Shown here in pieces: positions 43,951 through 51,760 of a stretch of DNA of 64,000 nt. Location: NCBI RefSeq assembly GCF_007559335.1, contig NZ_VMBG01000001.1, forward strand, positions 620,001 to 684,000, given 5' to 3'. The stretch's first letter is position 1, and the number at the start of each line of letters is the position of its first letter. The notes under the pieces are model-generated. The model searched no databases. It saw nothing but the letters and a program-made list of their open reading frames with translations, and was not told the origin of the DNA. The translations under genes were made by a program, and so were the position numbers. This DNA comes from Rariglobus hedericola. Its GTDB lineage: Bacteria; Verrucomicrobiota; Verrucomicrobiia; Opitutales; Opitutaceae.

Positions 43951-44598
43951 ATGCCTCTGAAAAACAAAACCACCGGTAAGCTCATCTCGTTCGAGGGTTC
44001 CGAAGGCAGCGGCAAATCCACGCAGATTGCCCGTCTCGCCAAACACCTCCAGCTCCTCGGTCGCGAGGTCGTGACCACCCGCGAGCCCGGCGGCACCGAG
44101 ATCGGCGAACAGATCCGCAACATCATCGTCCACAACTCCAAGGGCGACGAGATGTGCGCCGAGACCGAGTTGCTCCTCTTCACCGCTGCCCGCGCCCAGG
44201 TCGTGCGCGAGGTCATCGCCCCCGCCCTCACCCGTGGCGCCGTCGTGCTCTCCGATCGCTTCCTCGACTCGACCACGGTTTATCAAGGCATCGCGCGCAA
44301 CCTCGCCAGCGATCCGGTCAACCTCATCAACCAGTTCGCCGTCGGCAACGTCATGCCCGACCTCACCGTCATCATCGACGTGCCTACCGAGATCGGACTC
44401 CAGCGCATCCGCCAGCGCGCCTCCGACCTGCCCGACCGCATGGAGCGCGAGAACATCGATTTCTACAACAAGGTCCGCGAGGGCTACCTGCTCCTCGCCA
44501 AGAGCATGCCGCAGCGTTTCCTCGTCATCGATGGCTCGCAGTCCGAAGACGCGGTTGAAAAGGCCACCTGGACCGGTCTGCAAAAGCTGTTGGTTTAA
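43951..44598 (+). CDS. tmk: Thymidylate kinase
   Basis: Phosphorylates dTMP to dTDP in DNA precursor synthesis. The 215-residue protein has the P-loop ISFEGSEGSGKSTQ at about residues 12-25, the DR(Y/F) box VLSDRFLDSTTVYQG, the dTMP-binding TREPGGTEIGEQIR and a LID region RASDLPDRMERENIDFY. Length matches the family. It is directly followed by a gene for the DNA polymerase III delta-prime subunit, a common tmk-holB linkage. An inverted repeat separates them. Confidence 0.93.
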   Translation: MPLKNKTTGKLISFEGSEGSGKSTQIARLAKHLQLLGREVVTTREPGGTEIGEQIRNIIVHNSKGDEMCAETELLLFTAARAQVVREVIAPALTRGAVVLSDRFLDSTTVYQGIARNLASDPVNLINQFAVGNVMPDLTVIIDVPTEIGLQRIRQRASDLPDRMERENIDFYNKVREGYLLLAKSMPQRFLVIDGSQSEDAVEKATWTGLQKLLV

Positions 44599-44602
44599 TG
44601 CG

Positions 44603-44680
44603 AAACCTGAAGCGTGAGACTTGAAGCCTGAAACTTCGGGGCGTCTCGTCTTCAGGCTTCAAGTCTCCGCCTTCAGGTTT
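44603..44680. repeat. Long inverted repeat (hairpin) between tmk and holB
   Basis: Arms 44603-44632 and 44651-44680 pair 26 of 30 bases: AAACCTGAAG then four mismatched bases then AGACTTGAAGCCTGAA. The 18-base loop is followed after the right arm by TTTTT (44678-44682). It fills most of the gap and could also serve as a terminator. The word CTTCAGGCTTCAAGTCT is a repeated type, suggesting a REP-like family. Confidence 0.75.
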
Positions 44681-44693
44681 TTCTCCCGCCCTC

Positions 44694-45653
44694 ATGTCCG
44701 CTCCTCTTTCCTGGCCTTCTTCGCTCGCCGGCACGCCTGCCGTCGCCGTGATCGAACGCGCCATCGAGCGTAAGCGGCTCTCGCACAGCCTGCTCATCAC
44801 CGGCGACGACCACGATATCCTGCTGGCCGTGGCGCTCTCCATCGCCGACCGCCTGCTCAACACGCCGCAGTCCAGCGCCCCGTTTCCGCCCGACGCCCAC
44901 CCCGACTGCTTCCACCTGCGTCCCGCGAAAAAAATGCGCCAGATCGGCGCCGAGCCCACGCGTGAGTTGATCGGTAAAGTCCAGGTCTCGCCCACCGTCG
45001 CCACGCAAAAGGTCGCCATCATCCACGAGTGCGACCGCATGAACATTTCCGCGGCCAACATCTTCCTCAAGACCTTGGAAGAACCGCCCGCCCACACCAC
45101 GATTCTCCTCCTGACGACGCGCCCCTATGCGTTGCTCACCACGATCCGCAGCCGCTGCCTCCACTTTCGTTTCCCCGGCGTCGGTGCCGCGTTCACGCCC
45201 GACGGCTGGTCGTCCTGGCTTATCGATTATCAAACTTGGCTCGGTCGCCTCGTCGGAGGCCTGGTCGACAAAAAAGCCGTCGCTGATTCCGTCTTCGGCG
45301 CCTACGGCCTCGCCGCCCGCTTCGCCGCGGTGCTCGACTTCGCCACCTCCGACATCTGGAAAAAACAAAAGGCGCTCATCACGGCCGAACTCACCGACGA
45401 CGAGGAAGAGGCGATGGAAGTCGGCATTTCCAACGGCCTGCGCACGCGCCTCTTTGCCGACATCGAGCGCGCCACCCGCGACTTCGCCCTGCCTGCGTTG
45501 CGCAAAAACAACGAAGTCACCCGTCGTGCGCTCACCGGTTCGATTGAGAAATTGGAACACAACGTCGGCCTGCTCCGCCTTAACTTGAACGAGTCCGCCG
45601 CCCTCGAAGATTTCCTCCTGAGTTCCCTGCGCCTCTGGACGCGCAAGAGCTGA
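44694..45653 (+). CDS. holB: DNA polymerase III delta-prime subunit
   Basis: Clamp-loader subunit that helps load the beta clamp. The 319-residue protein has the AAA+ delta-prime fold: RKRLSHSLLITGDDHDILL, HPDCFHLRPAKK (an ADP/ATP-lid area), the PTRELIGKV region, KVAIIHECDRMNISAANIFLKTLEEPPAHTTILLLTT and SRCLHFRF. Walker A is degenerate, as expected for delta-prime. Length is normal. Linkage to tmk supports the call. Ends 16 bases before a remnant ORF. Confidence 0.83.
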   Translation: MSAPLSWPSSLAGTPAVAVIERAIERKRLSHSLLITGDDHDILLAVALSIADRLLNTPQSSAPFPPDAHPDCFHLRPAKKMRQIGAEPTRELIGKVQVSPTVATQKVAIIHECDRMNISAANIFLKTLEEPPAHTTILLLTTRPYALLTTIRSRCLHFRFPGVGAAFTPDGWSSWLIDYQTWLGRLVGGLVDKKAVADSVFGAYGLAARFAAVLDFATSDIWKKQKALITAELTDDEEEAMEVGISNGLRTRLFADIERATRDFALPALRKNNEVTRRALTGSIEKLEHNVGLLRLNLNESAALEDFLLSSLRLWTRKS

Positions 45654-45669
45654 GCGCTCGGCCCCGTCC

Positions 45670-45786
45670 ATGATCTTCGTGCTACCAGGCATGGGCGCCG
45701 ATTCGAGCATGTTCACTGGTAGCGGACACCTGATCGCGATGACGCACGCCCGCGAGTGCTGCGACTTTGTTGCCGCATCGCTATAA
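45670..45786 (+). pseudogene. Truncated alpha/beta hydrolase remnant
   Basis: A 38-codon ORF starting MIFVLPGMGADSSMFTG, the typical first strand and glycine loop of a short alpha/beta hydrolase (xxVLPGMGADxxxF). It is followed by an unrelated end (SGHLIAMTHARECCDFVAAS) and a stop. Only the N-terminal motif is kept. It lies just before a full-length alpha/beta hydrolase gene, so it looks like the remains of a deleted neighbour or a partial duplication. Confidence 0.5.
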
Positions 45787-45805
45787 CTCTTACCCGTATC
45801 CCTGC

Positions 45806-46600
45806 ATGACCGCAGCTCCTTCCATCCACGTTCGCTTCCTCAAGAGCCTGGTTCGGTCGCTCTCCATTGTCTTCGTTCTCACCCTTCTCCTGTTCCTTGC
45901 CGGTTTAACTCCGCCCGCCCACGCCATGCTCGAAGGCAAGCTCCTCTATTTCCCCTCCCACGAGCCCAACCGCTCCGCGCTCACCGAGTGGAAGGTCGAC
46001 GGCGCGCTGGCCGGCTACGCCCGCCTCGTCGCCCAACCGCGCGCGATCTGGCTCATCACCCATGGCAATGGCGGACAAGCCGCCGACCGCACCTACATCA
46101 TCGACAATCTGCCCGCCGACACATCCGTCTACGTTCTCGAATATCCCGGCTACGGCCTTCGCCCCGGCAAGCCCTCGATGAAATCGATCAACGCCGCCGC
46201 TCTCTCCGCCTACGAAGCCTTACGCGCACTCCACCCCGGCCTTCCGCTCAATGTCTTTGGTGAATCCCTCGGCAGCGGTCCCGCCAGTTACCTCTGCTCT
46301 TTGCCGGTCCCGCCCGACGCACTCGTCCTCGCCGTGCCCTACGACAACCTCCTCTCCGTCGCCAAAGAGAGCATCAGCTTTCTCCCCGTCGGCCTCCTCA
46401 TGCGTGACAAATGGGACAACGTGAAAACCCTCTCGGCGTATAAAAATCCCGTCACGATCTTCGGCGCGCTCCACGACACCATCATCCGGGTTACTCACGC
46501 ACGCGCTCTCGCCAAAACCATCCCGCACGTCCGCTACATCGAGCTCCCTTGCGGCCACAACGAATGGTCCCTCAGCCCGCAGGTCAGAATCACCGACTAA
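45806..46600 (+). CDS. Exported or membrane-anchored alpha/beta hydrolase
   Basis: Unassigned hydrolase of the serine alpha/beta type. The 264-residue protein has an N-terminal hydrophobic segment (LSIVFVLTLLLFLAGLTPPAHA), either a signal peptide or anchor. It continues with LLYFPSHEPN, IWLITHGNGGQAADR (the HGxGG oxyanion loop) and the nucleophile elbow NVFGESLGSGPA (GxSxG). The acid is probably in PVTIFGALHDTIIRV and the catalytic His in LPCGHNEWS. This is close in layout to YfhR/BEM46-like hydrolases. The Met before TAAPSIHVRF is used. Confidence 0.75.
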   Translation: MTAAPSIHVRFLKSLVRSLSIVFVLTLLLFLAGLTPPAHAMLEGKLLYFPSHEPNRSALTEWKVDGALAGYARLVAQPRAIWLITHGNGGQAADRTYIIDNLPADTSVYVLEYPGYGLRPGKPSMKSINAAALSAYEALRALHPGLPLNVFGESLGSGPASYLCSLPVPPDALVLAVPYDNLLSVAKESISFLPVGLLMRDKWDNVKTLSAYKNPVTIFGALHDTIIRVTHARALAKTIPHVRYIELPCGHNEWSLSPQVRITD

Positions 46601-46619
46601 TCCGCAGCGCCATCCTCCG

Positions 46620-46669
46620 CCCTTCGGTCCCCTGTTTTTCCGTCCGCTGTCCTCCGTATTCTGTCCCCC
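46620..46669. repeat. Short CTGTCC-type repeat stretch between convergent hydrolase genes
   Basis: The 73-base gap between the two hydrolase genes holds several near-repeated words: CCCCTGTTTTTCCGTC, then CGCTGTCCTCCGTATTCTGTCC. The gap is pyrimidine-rich on the plus strand, and looks like another REP-like family. It is too degenerate to define arms. Confidence 0.4.
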
Positions 46670-46673
46670 GCCC

Positions 46674-47435
46674 TCACGCCACCGCCGCGACAAACTCCGC
46701 GCGCGTTTCCATGTGCGGATTATGCCCCGACTCCGCGATGGTCTTCACCTGCGCCTTCGGGAAATGCGCGGTGATCACGGAAAAATCTTCTTCGCGCACG
46801 TAACGCGATTTCCCGCCGGTCACGAACAGCACCGGCCCGTCGAATTTGTCCTCCGACACCAGTGAGTTCCCTTCGATCTCCGTCAACGCCGCCGTGATCA
46901 CCGGCAGGTTGATCTGCCAGCGCCAGCCCGTGCCGGCTTCGTCGCGCTCCAGATTCGTCGTTAAAAATTTCCGCATGCCCCAGTCGCTCACGCGTGCCTC
47001 GAAACGCAGTTCCGCTTCGCCGCGTGATTGCAGCGTGTCGAGTCGCAGCTCGTTCATCGCCGCAAACTCCGCCCGGTGCGCGTGCGACAGATAATCCTTC
47101 GGCGCGATGTCCACCACGACCAGCCGTTCCACCCGTTCCGGATGCCGGCACGCGAGCAGCATCGCCACCTTGCCGCCCATGCTGTGCCCCATGAGTGTCA
47201 CTTTCTCGAGTCCTTGCGCATCCATCCAAGCGAGCACATCGGCCATCATGGTTGGATAATCCATCGGTGCGTCGTGCGGTGATTTGCCGTGGTTGCGCAG
47301 ATCCGGCGCCAGCACGTGATAGCGCGACGCCAGGTCGCCGCCCGTCGTCAGCCAGTTGCGCGACGAGCCCAGCAGCCCGTGCAACACCACCAAGGGCGGA
47401 TTCCCCGCGCCGCCCAGATCACGATGAAAAAGCAT
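46674..47435 (-). CDS. Alpha/beta hydrolase, YbfF-like esterase
   Basis: Putative acyl-CoA or ester hydrolase. The 253-residue protein has LVVLHGLLGSSRNWLT (oxyanion loop), APDLRNHGKSPHDAPMDYPTMMADVLAWMD, the nucleophile Ser in LMGHSMGGKVAMLL, VVVDIAPKDYLSHAH (the PxDY stretch typical of YbfF), the acid in VLFVTGGKSRYV and the catalytic His in ESGHNPHMETR. The ATG at 47435 gives MLFHRDLGG; a GTG two codons earlier is possible. It is convergent with the exported hydrolase. Confidence 0.85.
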   Translation of the reverse strand: MLFHRDLGGAGNPPLVVLHGLLGSSRNWLTTGGDLASRYHVLAPDLRNHGKSPHDAPMDYPTMMADVLAWMDAQGLEKVTLMGHSMGGKVAMLLACRHPERVERLVVVDIAPKDYLSHAHRAEFAAMNELRLDTLQSRGEAELRFEARVSDWGMRKFLTTNLERDEAGTGWRWQINLPVITAALTEIEGNSLVSEDKFDGPVLFVTGGKSRYVREEDFSVITAHFPKAQVKTIAESGHNPHMETRAEFVAAVA

Positions 47436-47493
47436 GGTCACACCATTAACGAAACCGGTCGCGTGACCCGAGGCAATGTCGCGTTAGTTGCCG

Positions 47494-49044
47494 TTACCGT
47501 TTCGCATCTTCCACGCGTCGGGCCAGCTGCGCGTCATGCAAATTCTGCGGATACAGCACATCCTTCGGAATGGCTTCACGCCACAGTCCCAACGCGTCGA
47601 GTCTGCTCGGCCGGCCCAGGTCAACCGCCACGAAGTTCATCGACCACGGGCCGTATTCCTTCGTCGGCTCGGGCAGCGTTCCGGCCGCCTGCAGATTCCA
47701 AAACGTGATGCGCGCGCCGCCATGTTTGCCCAGCGCCGCACCACCGCCGCTTTTCCACGGACGCGTGCCGCGGCCGAGATCCACCTGCGTGATCAGGATG
47801 TCGTAAGGCGCGCGTTTGTGGAAATCGAAACACAGGTCCACGCCTTTGCCTTCCGAAATCACCGCGCCCGCACACTTGCTGGAAGTGATGTCGTGCACGA
47901 ACTTCATGCGGAAATCAAAACGCGTGAATAGGTGATCACCGATGTTTTGCAGATAAATTCCGTGATGCCCCTGGTTGCCGCCCGAGTCGGGTGCGCGCTG
48001 CGATTCGAACACCACATCCGACACGGTGTTGAACACGCCGCCGACCATCGGGCCGCTGTCGGGATTGATGAACTTCAAGCGACGCGCCCAGCAATCCGCC
48101 ACATTGCCAAACGCCACCGGATTAAATCCCTTTTCGGTAAAATGTCCTTCGTAAGGCACGTTGGGGAATTCAAACGCCAGGTCCTCCACGCCCGAGTCAC
48201 GCACCGTCGGCTCGAAGGCGCGCACTTCCGGTTTCCACTCAGGGCGCAGATCGAAGCGCAACGCACGTTGCAGCTCCACGCGATCTCCGTCGATGCGCGT
48301 GATCTTGGTGATGATCGAGGTAAACGTCGTGCCCTTCAGCTGCGACATGTCGCCCGCGTCATCCGAATACAGGTAGGACGCCAGGGTGTTCTCCGGCGTG
48401 TCGGTCACGCGCACTTCGATGCTTTGCCCAACCTTTAATGCGGCGGGCTTTTCCACCACGATGATGCGTTCGCCCCGCACCGCCGGACTCGTGATCGGCG
48501 TGAGCGGCGCGGATTTGAAATCACCTTGGAGCCGCACAAAGCCGCCCGACCACGAGTAGTTGGAGGTCGGCCGGCCTCCCGTCGTCGCCCCGGTATTCGG
48601 TTCGAGGTCATCCAATGGCTTGGGGAAAAACAGGGTCGTGCGTTCCGTGCCCGAGCCGCGCAACACCACGCCCGGTTTGTTGATCCGCAGCAGTCCACTG
48701 ATGATGTAGCGACCGGGCGGCACCAGCACCGCGCCCGGTCCGGACTTCGCCAAGGCCGCTTGAAAGGCCGCCGTATCGTCCACGTCGTCGTCACCCTTTG
48801 CGCCGAAGTCCGTCACCGTGGCGACCACCGGATAATCCGGGATCGGCGTCTCCCCGTTGCGATAGCCCGCGTAGGAAAAGTCCGGCAGTCGTCCGCCTTG
48901 GATCCACACGTCGCCATGGCTGCCCCAGAGTTTGGAAAATTTATACGCCGGTTCGGGAGTTTCCGGCACTTTGGGCGCCGCCTGGCAGCCCGAAAGCAAG
49001 GTCAACGATAGGAGTAACGGGGCACAGAACGTGGGGCGCATCAT
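47494..49044 (-). CDS. Secreted beta-helix lipoprotein, polysaccharide-lyase-like
   Basis: Probable surface or periplasmic glycan-degrading or glycan-binding protein. The 516-residue protein has a lipoprotein signal (CAPLLLSLTLLSGCQAAP, lipobox LSGC). The pectate-lyase/GH55-type opening follows: TVTDFGAKGDDDVDDTAAFQAALAKSGPGAVLVPPGRY, then RINKPGVVLRGSGTERTTLFFP. Later repeats suit a right-handed beta-helix (VEDLAFEFPNVPYEGHF, ADCWARRLKFINPDSGPM). Catalytic residues cannot be picked out. The frame extends 75 codons upstream, but the Met-Met pair before the lipobox leader is the plausible start. It is divergent from mutS. Confidence 0.72.
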   Translation of the reverse strand: MMRPTFCAPLLLSLTLLSGCQAAPKVPETPEPAYKFSKLWGSHGDVWIQGGRLPDFSYAGYRNGETPIPDYPVVATVTDFGAKGDDDVDDTAAFQAALAKSGPGAVLVPPGRYIISGLLRINKPGVVLRGSGTERTTLFFPKPLDDLEPNTGATTGGRPTSNYSWSGGFVRLQGDFKSAPLTPITSPAVRGERIIVVEKPAALKVGQSIEVRVTDTPENTLASYLYSDDAGDMSQLKGTTFTSIITKITRIDGDRVELQRALRFDLRPEWKPEVRAFEPTVRDSGVEDLAFEFPNVPYEGHFTEKGFNPVAFGNVADCWARRLKFINPDSGPMVGGVFNTVSDVVFESQRAPDSGGNQGHHGIYLQNIGDHLFTRFDFRMKFVHDITSSKCAGAVISEGKGVDLCFDFHKRAPYDILITQVDLGRGTRPWKSGGGAALGKHGGARITFWNLQAAGTLPEPTKEYGPWSMNFVAVDLGRPSRLDALGLWREAIPKDVLYPQNLHDAQLARRVEDAKR

Positions 49045-49189
49045 GGAACGAAAAGTAACACGAAAAAGCCCTCCACATGGCAAGAACACCCTCCTCGTGG
49101 CGAAACGGTGGATGCCGTTTAGCCCTGCCTGCGGTTCCCGCTGAAATTTTTCGTGCCTCCCGCCCCGTTTCCCGTTCGCATCGCACCCC

Positions 49190-51760
49190 ATGTCCTCCGC
49201 TCCCGAGAAACTCACCCCGATGATGCAGCAATACTTCGAGGTGAAGCGCGGACTCCCCAAGGACATCATCCTGATGTTTCGCCTCGGTGACTTCTACGAG
49301 ATGTTCCATGACGACGCCGCCACCGCGTCGAAGATCTGCGGACTCACCCTCACCAAGCGCGGCGAGACCCCCATGGCGGGCATCCCCCACCACGCGGCCG
49401 ACAACTACATCACCAAGCTCCTCGCCGCCGGCAAAAAGATCGCCATCTGCGACCAGGCCGAGCCCGCCAAAGCCGGCAAACTCGTCCGCCGCGCCGTCAC
49501 CCGCATTCTCTCCCCCGGCACCACCCTCGCCGCCAACCAGCTCGACGCCCAGCGCAACCACTACCTCTGCGCCCTCACGCTCGACAAAGCCGGCCTCCAC
49601 GCCGCCTGGCTCGACCTCTCCACCGGCGAATTCCGCGTCGCCACCGACGCCCGCCCCGAAAACCTCCTCCCCGTCCTCACCGCCCTCGACCCCGCCGAAC
49701 TCATCCTCATCGAAGGCGACCTCGAGCGCTGGAAAACCGCCCCCCACGACCAATCCGCCATCCACGCGCTCCACGCCTTCTGCGAACCGCGCCTCTGCAC
49801 CGACCTCCCCGGCTACCACTTCGAAACCGCCGAAGGCCTCCGCACCGTCACCACCATCCTCGGCGTCCTCAACCTCCAAGGCTTCGGCCTCGCCCACGAC
49901 CACCCCGCCCTCGGCCCCGCCGGCGCGCTCGTCCACTACGCCACCGAAAACCTCTGCGCCAAACCGGAAAACCTCCGCTCGCTCCAGGAATACCGCAGCG
50001 CCCGCACGCTCCTCCTCGACCCCGCCACCCTCCGCAACCTCGAGATCTTCCAATCCTCCCGCGGCACCCGCGACGGCTCGCTCCTCTCCGCCATCAACCG
50101 CACCGGCACCGCCGCCGGCGCCCGCCTCCTGGAACGCTGGCTCGCCGCCCCCACGCTCGACCTCGCCGAGATCCAGCGCCGCTCCGCCCTCGTCGGCGAA
50201 TTGCTGGCCGACCCGCTCCACCTCGGCGAACTCCGCGAATGGCTCGATAACGTCCGCGACATCCCGCGCATCCTCGGCCGCCTCCAAAACCGCCTCCGCA
50301 ACCCCCGCGAACTCGGCGGCATCCGCGACACGCTCAGCCAGCTCCCCGCCATCCGCGCGACGCTCAGTGCCTTCGGCCCGAACTCTCAACTCTCATCACT
50401 CAACTCTCAACTAGAGGAGCTGCCTTCTCTCCTGCAGCTCCTGACGTCGGCCCTCGCCGACGCCCTCCCGAACGACCTCGCCGACGGCAACTACATCCGC
50501 GCCGGCCACTGCCCCGAGCTCGACCGCCTCCGCTCGCTCACGACCGACAACAAGACCTGGCTCTCCGACCTCGAACGCGGCGAACAGGAGCGCACCGGCA
50601 TCCGCAGCCTGAAGATCAAATTCACGAACAATTTCGGCTACTACATCGAGATCACCAAGGCCAACCTCCACCTCGTCCCGCCCGACTACATCCGCCGCCA
50701 GACCACCGTGAACGGCGAGCGCTACGTCACCGAAGACCTCCGCACCAAAGAAAAAGAAATCTTCCACGCCGAGGAAAACGCCCTCGCCCGCGAACAAGCC
50801 CTCTTCGCCGCCCTCGTCGCCGCCGTCCTCGACGAATCCATCGCCCTCGCCCGCACCGCCGACACCCTCGCCGAACTCGACGTCCTCGCCGGCTGGTCCG
50901 TCCTCGCCCGCGAGTGGGACTACTGCCAACCTGTCCTCGACGAAGGCGACACCCTCGAAATCATCGAAGGCCGCCACCCCGTCGTGGAGCAGATGCTCAA
51001 GGACCCGGCGGTCGCCGCCGGACGCGGCACCACGAGCTTCGTCCCCAACGACACCCTCCTCTCCTCGACCGACGCCCAACTCGCGCTCATCACCGGCCCC
51101 AACATGGCCGGTAAATCGACCTACATCCGCCAGGTCGCGCTCATCACCCTCCTCGCCCAAGTCGGCTGCTGGACCCCCGCCAAAACCTGCCGCGTCGGCC
51201 TCGTGGACCGCATCTTCTCCCGCGTCGGCGCCAGCGACGACCTCGCCCGCGGCAACTCGACCTTCATGGTCGAGATGAACGAGACCGCCAACATCCTCAA
51301 CAACGCCACCGATCGCTCCCTGATCATCCTGGACGAGATCGGCCGCGGCACCTCGACCTACGACGGCCTGTCCATCGCCTGGGCCGTGGTCGAGCACCTC
51401 CACCGCGACCCCGAACGCGGCCCCCGCACGCTCTTCGCGACGCATTACCAAGAGCTGACCCAACTCGAAAAACACCTCGCCCGCCTCCGCAATTTCTCGG
51501 TGGCGGTAAAAGAGTGGAACGACGAAATCGTCTTCGTCCGCCGAGTGATCCCCGGCGCCGCCGACCGCAGCTACGGCATCCAAGTCGCCCGCCTCGCCGG
51601 TCTGCCGATCACCGTCATCGACCGCGCCAAGGTGATTCTGCAAAAACTAGAATCCGACGACACCAGCGTCGAACTTCCGAGTGCAGCGACGCCCAAAGCC
51701 CGCCCAAAAAAGAAAATCACCGTCACCCCTGAAGATAACGCCCAGCTCAACCTGCTTTAG
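49190..51760 (+). CDS. mutS: DNA mismatch repair protein MutS
   Basis: Recognises mismatches and starts repair with MutL. The 856-residue protein has the mismatch-reading FRLGDFYEMFHDDA (Phe-x-Glu, about residues 26-39). The lever and clamp domains follow, then the ATPase core with Walker A ITGPNMAGKSTYIRQ, DRIFSRVGASDDLARGNSTFMVEM, Walker B LIILDEIGRGTSTYDG and FATHYQELTQLE. A 33-bp repeat adds NSQLSSLNSQL at about residues 398-408 in the lever region, where E. coli MutS has an ordinary loop. Codon use is strongly GC-rich. The last 14 bases overlap the STAND gene on the other strand. Confidence 0.96.
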   Translation: MSSAPEKLTPMMQQYFEVKRGLPKDIILMFRLGDFYEMFHDDAATASKICGLTLTKRGETPMAGIPHHAADNYITKLLAAGKKIAICDQAEPAKAGKLVRRAVTRILSPGTTLAANQLDAQRNHYLCALTLDKAGLHAAWLDLSTGEFRVATDARPENLLPVLTALDPAELILIEGDLERWKTAPHDQSAIHALHAFCEPRLCTDLPGYHFETAEGLRTVTTILGVLNLQGFGLAHDHPALGPAGALVHYATENLCAKPENLRSLQEYRSARTLLLDPATLRNLEIFQSSRGTRDGSLLSAINRTGTAAGARLLERWLAAPTLDLAEIQRRSALVGELLADPLHLGELREWLDNVRDIPRILGRLQNRLRNPRELGGIRDTLSQLPAIRATLSAFGPNSQLSSLNSQLEELPSLLQLLTSALADALPNDLADGNYIRAGHCPELDRLRSLTTDNKTWLSDLERGEQERTGIRSLKIKFTNNFGYYIEITKANLHLVPPDYIRRQTTVNGERYVTEDLRTKEKEIFHAEENALAREQALFAALVAAVLDESIALARTADTLAELDVLAGWSVLAREWDYCQPVLDEGDTLEIIEGRHPVVEQMLKDPAVAAGRGTTSFVPNDTLLSSTDAQLALITGPNMAGKSTYIRQVALITLLAQVGCWTPAKTCRVGLVDRIFSRVGASDDLARGNSTFMVEMNETANILNNATDRSLIILDEIGRGTSTYDGLSIAWAVVEHLHRDPERGPRTLFATHYQELTQLEKHLARLRNFSVAVKEWNDEIVFVRRVIPGAADRSYGIQVARLAGLPITVIDRAKVILQKLESDDTSVELPSAATPKARPKKKITVTPEDNAQLNLL
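50380..50412 (+). repeat. 33-bp in-frame repeat, copy in mutS
   Basis: Starts GAACTCTCAACTCTCATC and continues ACTCAACTCTCAACT; 31 of 33 bases equal the copy in the FAD oxidoreductase, and it is also read as NSQLSSLNSQL. It is AT-rich compared with the surrounding mutS sequence. Confidence 0.88.

Noticed and set aside
50411-51643. 410-residue minus-strand frame opposite mutS, and the 482-residue one at 48941-50389
   Set aside because: Very Gly/Val/Ala/Glu-rich composition typical of antisense translation of GC-rich genes. mutS is unambiguous on the other strand.
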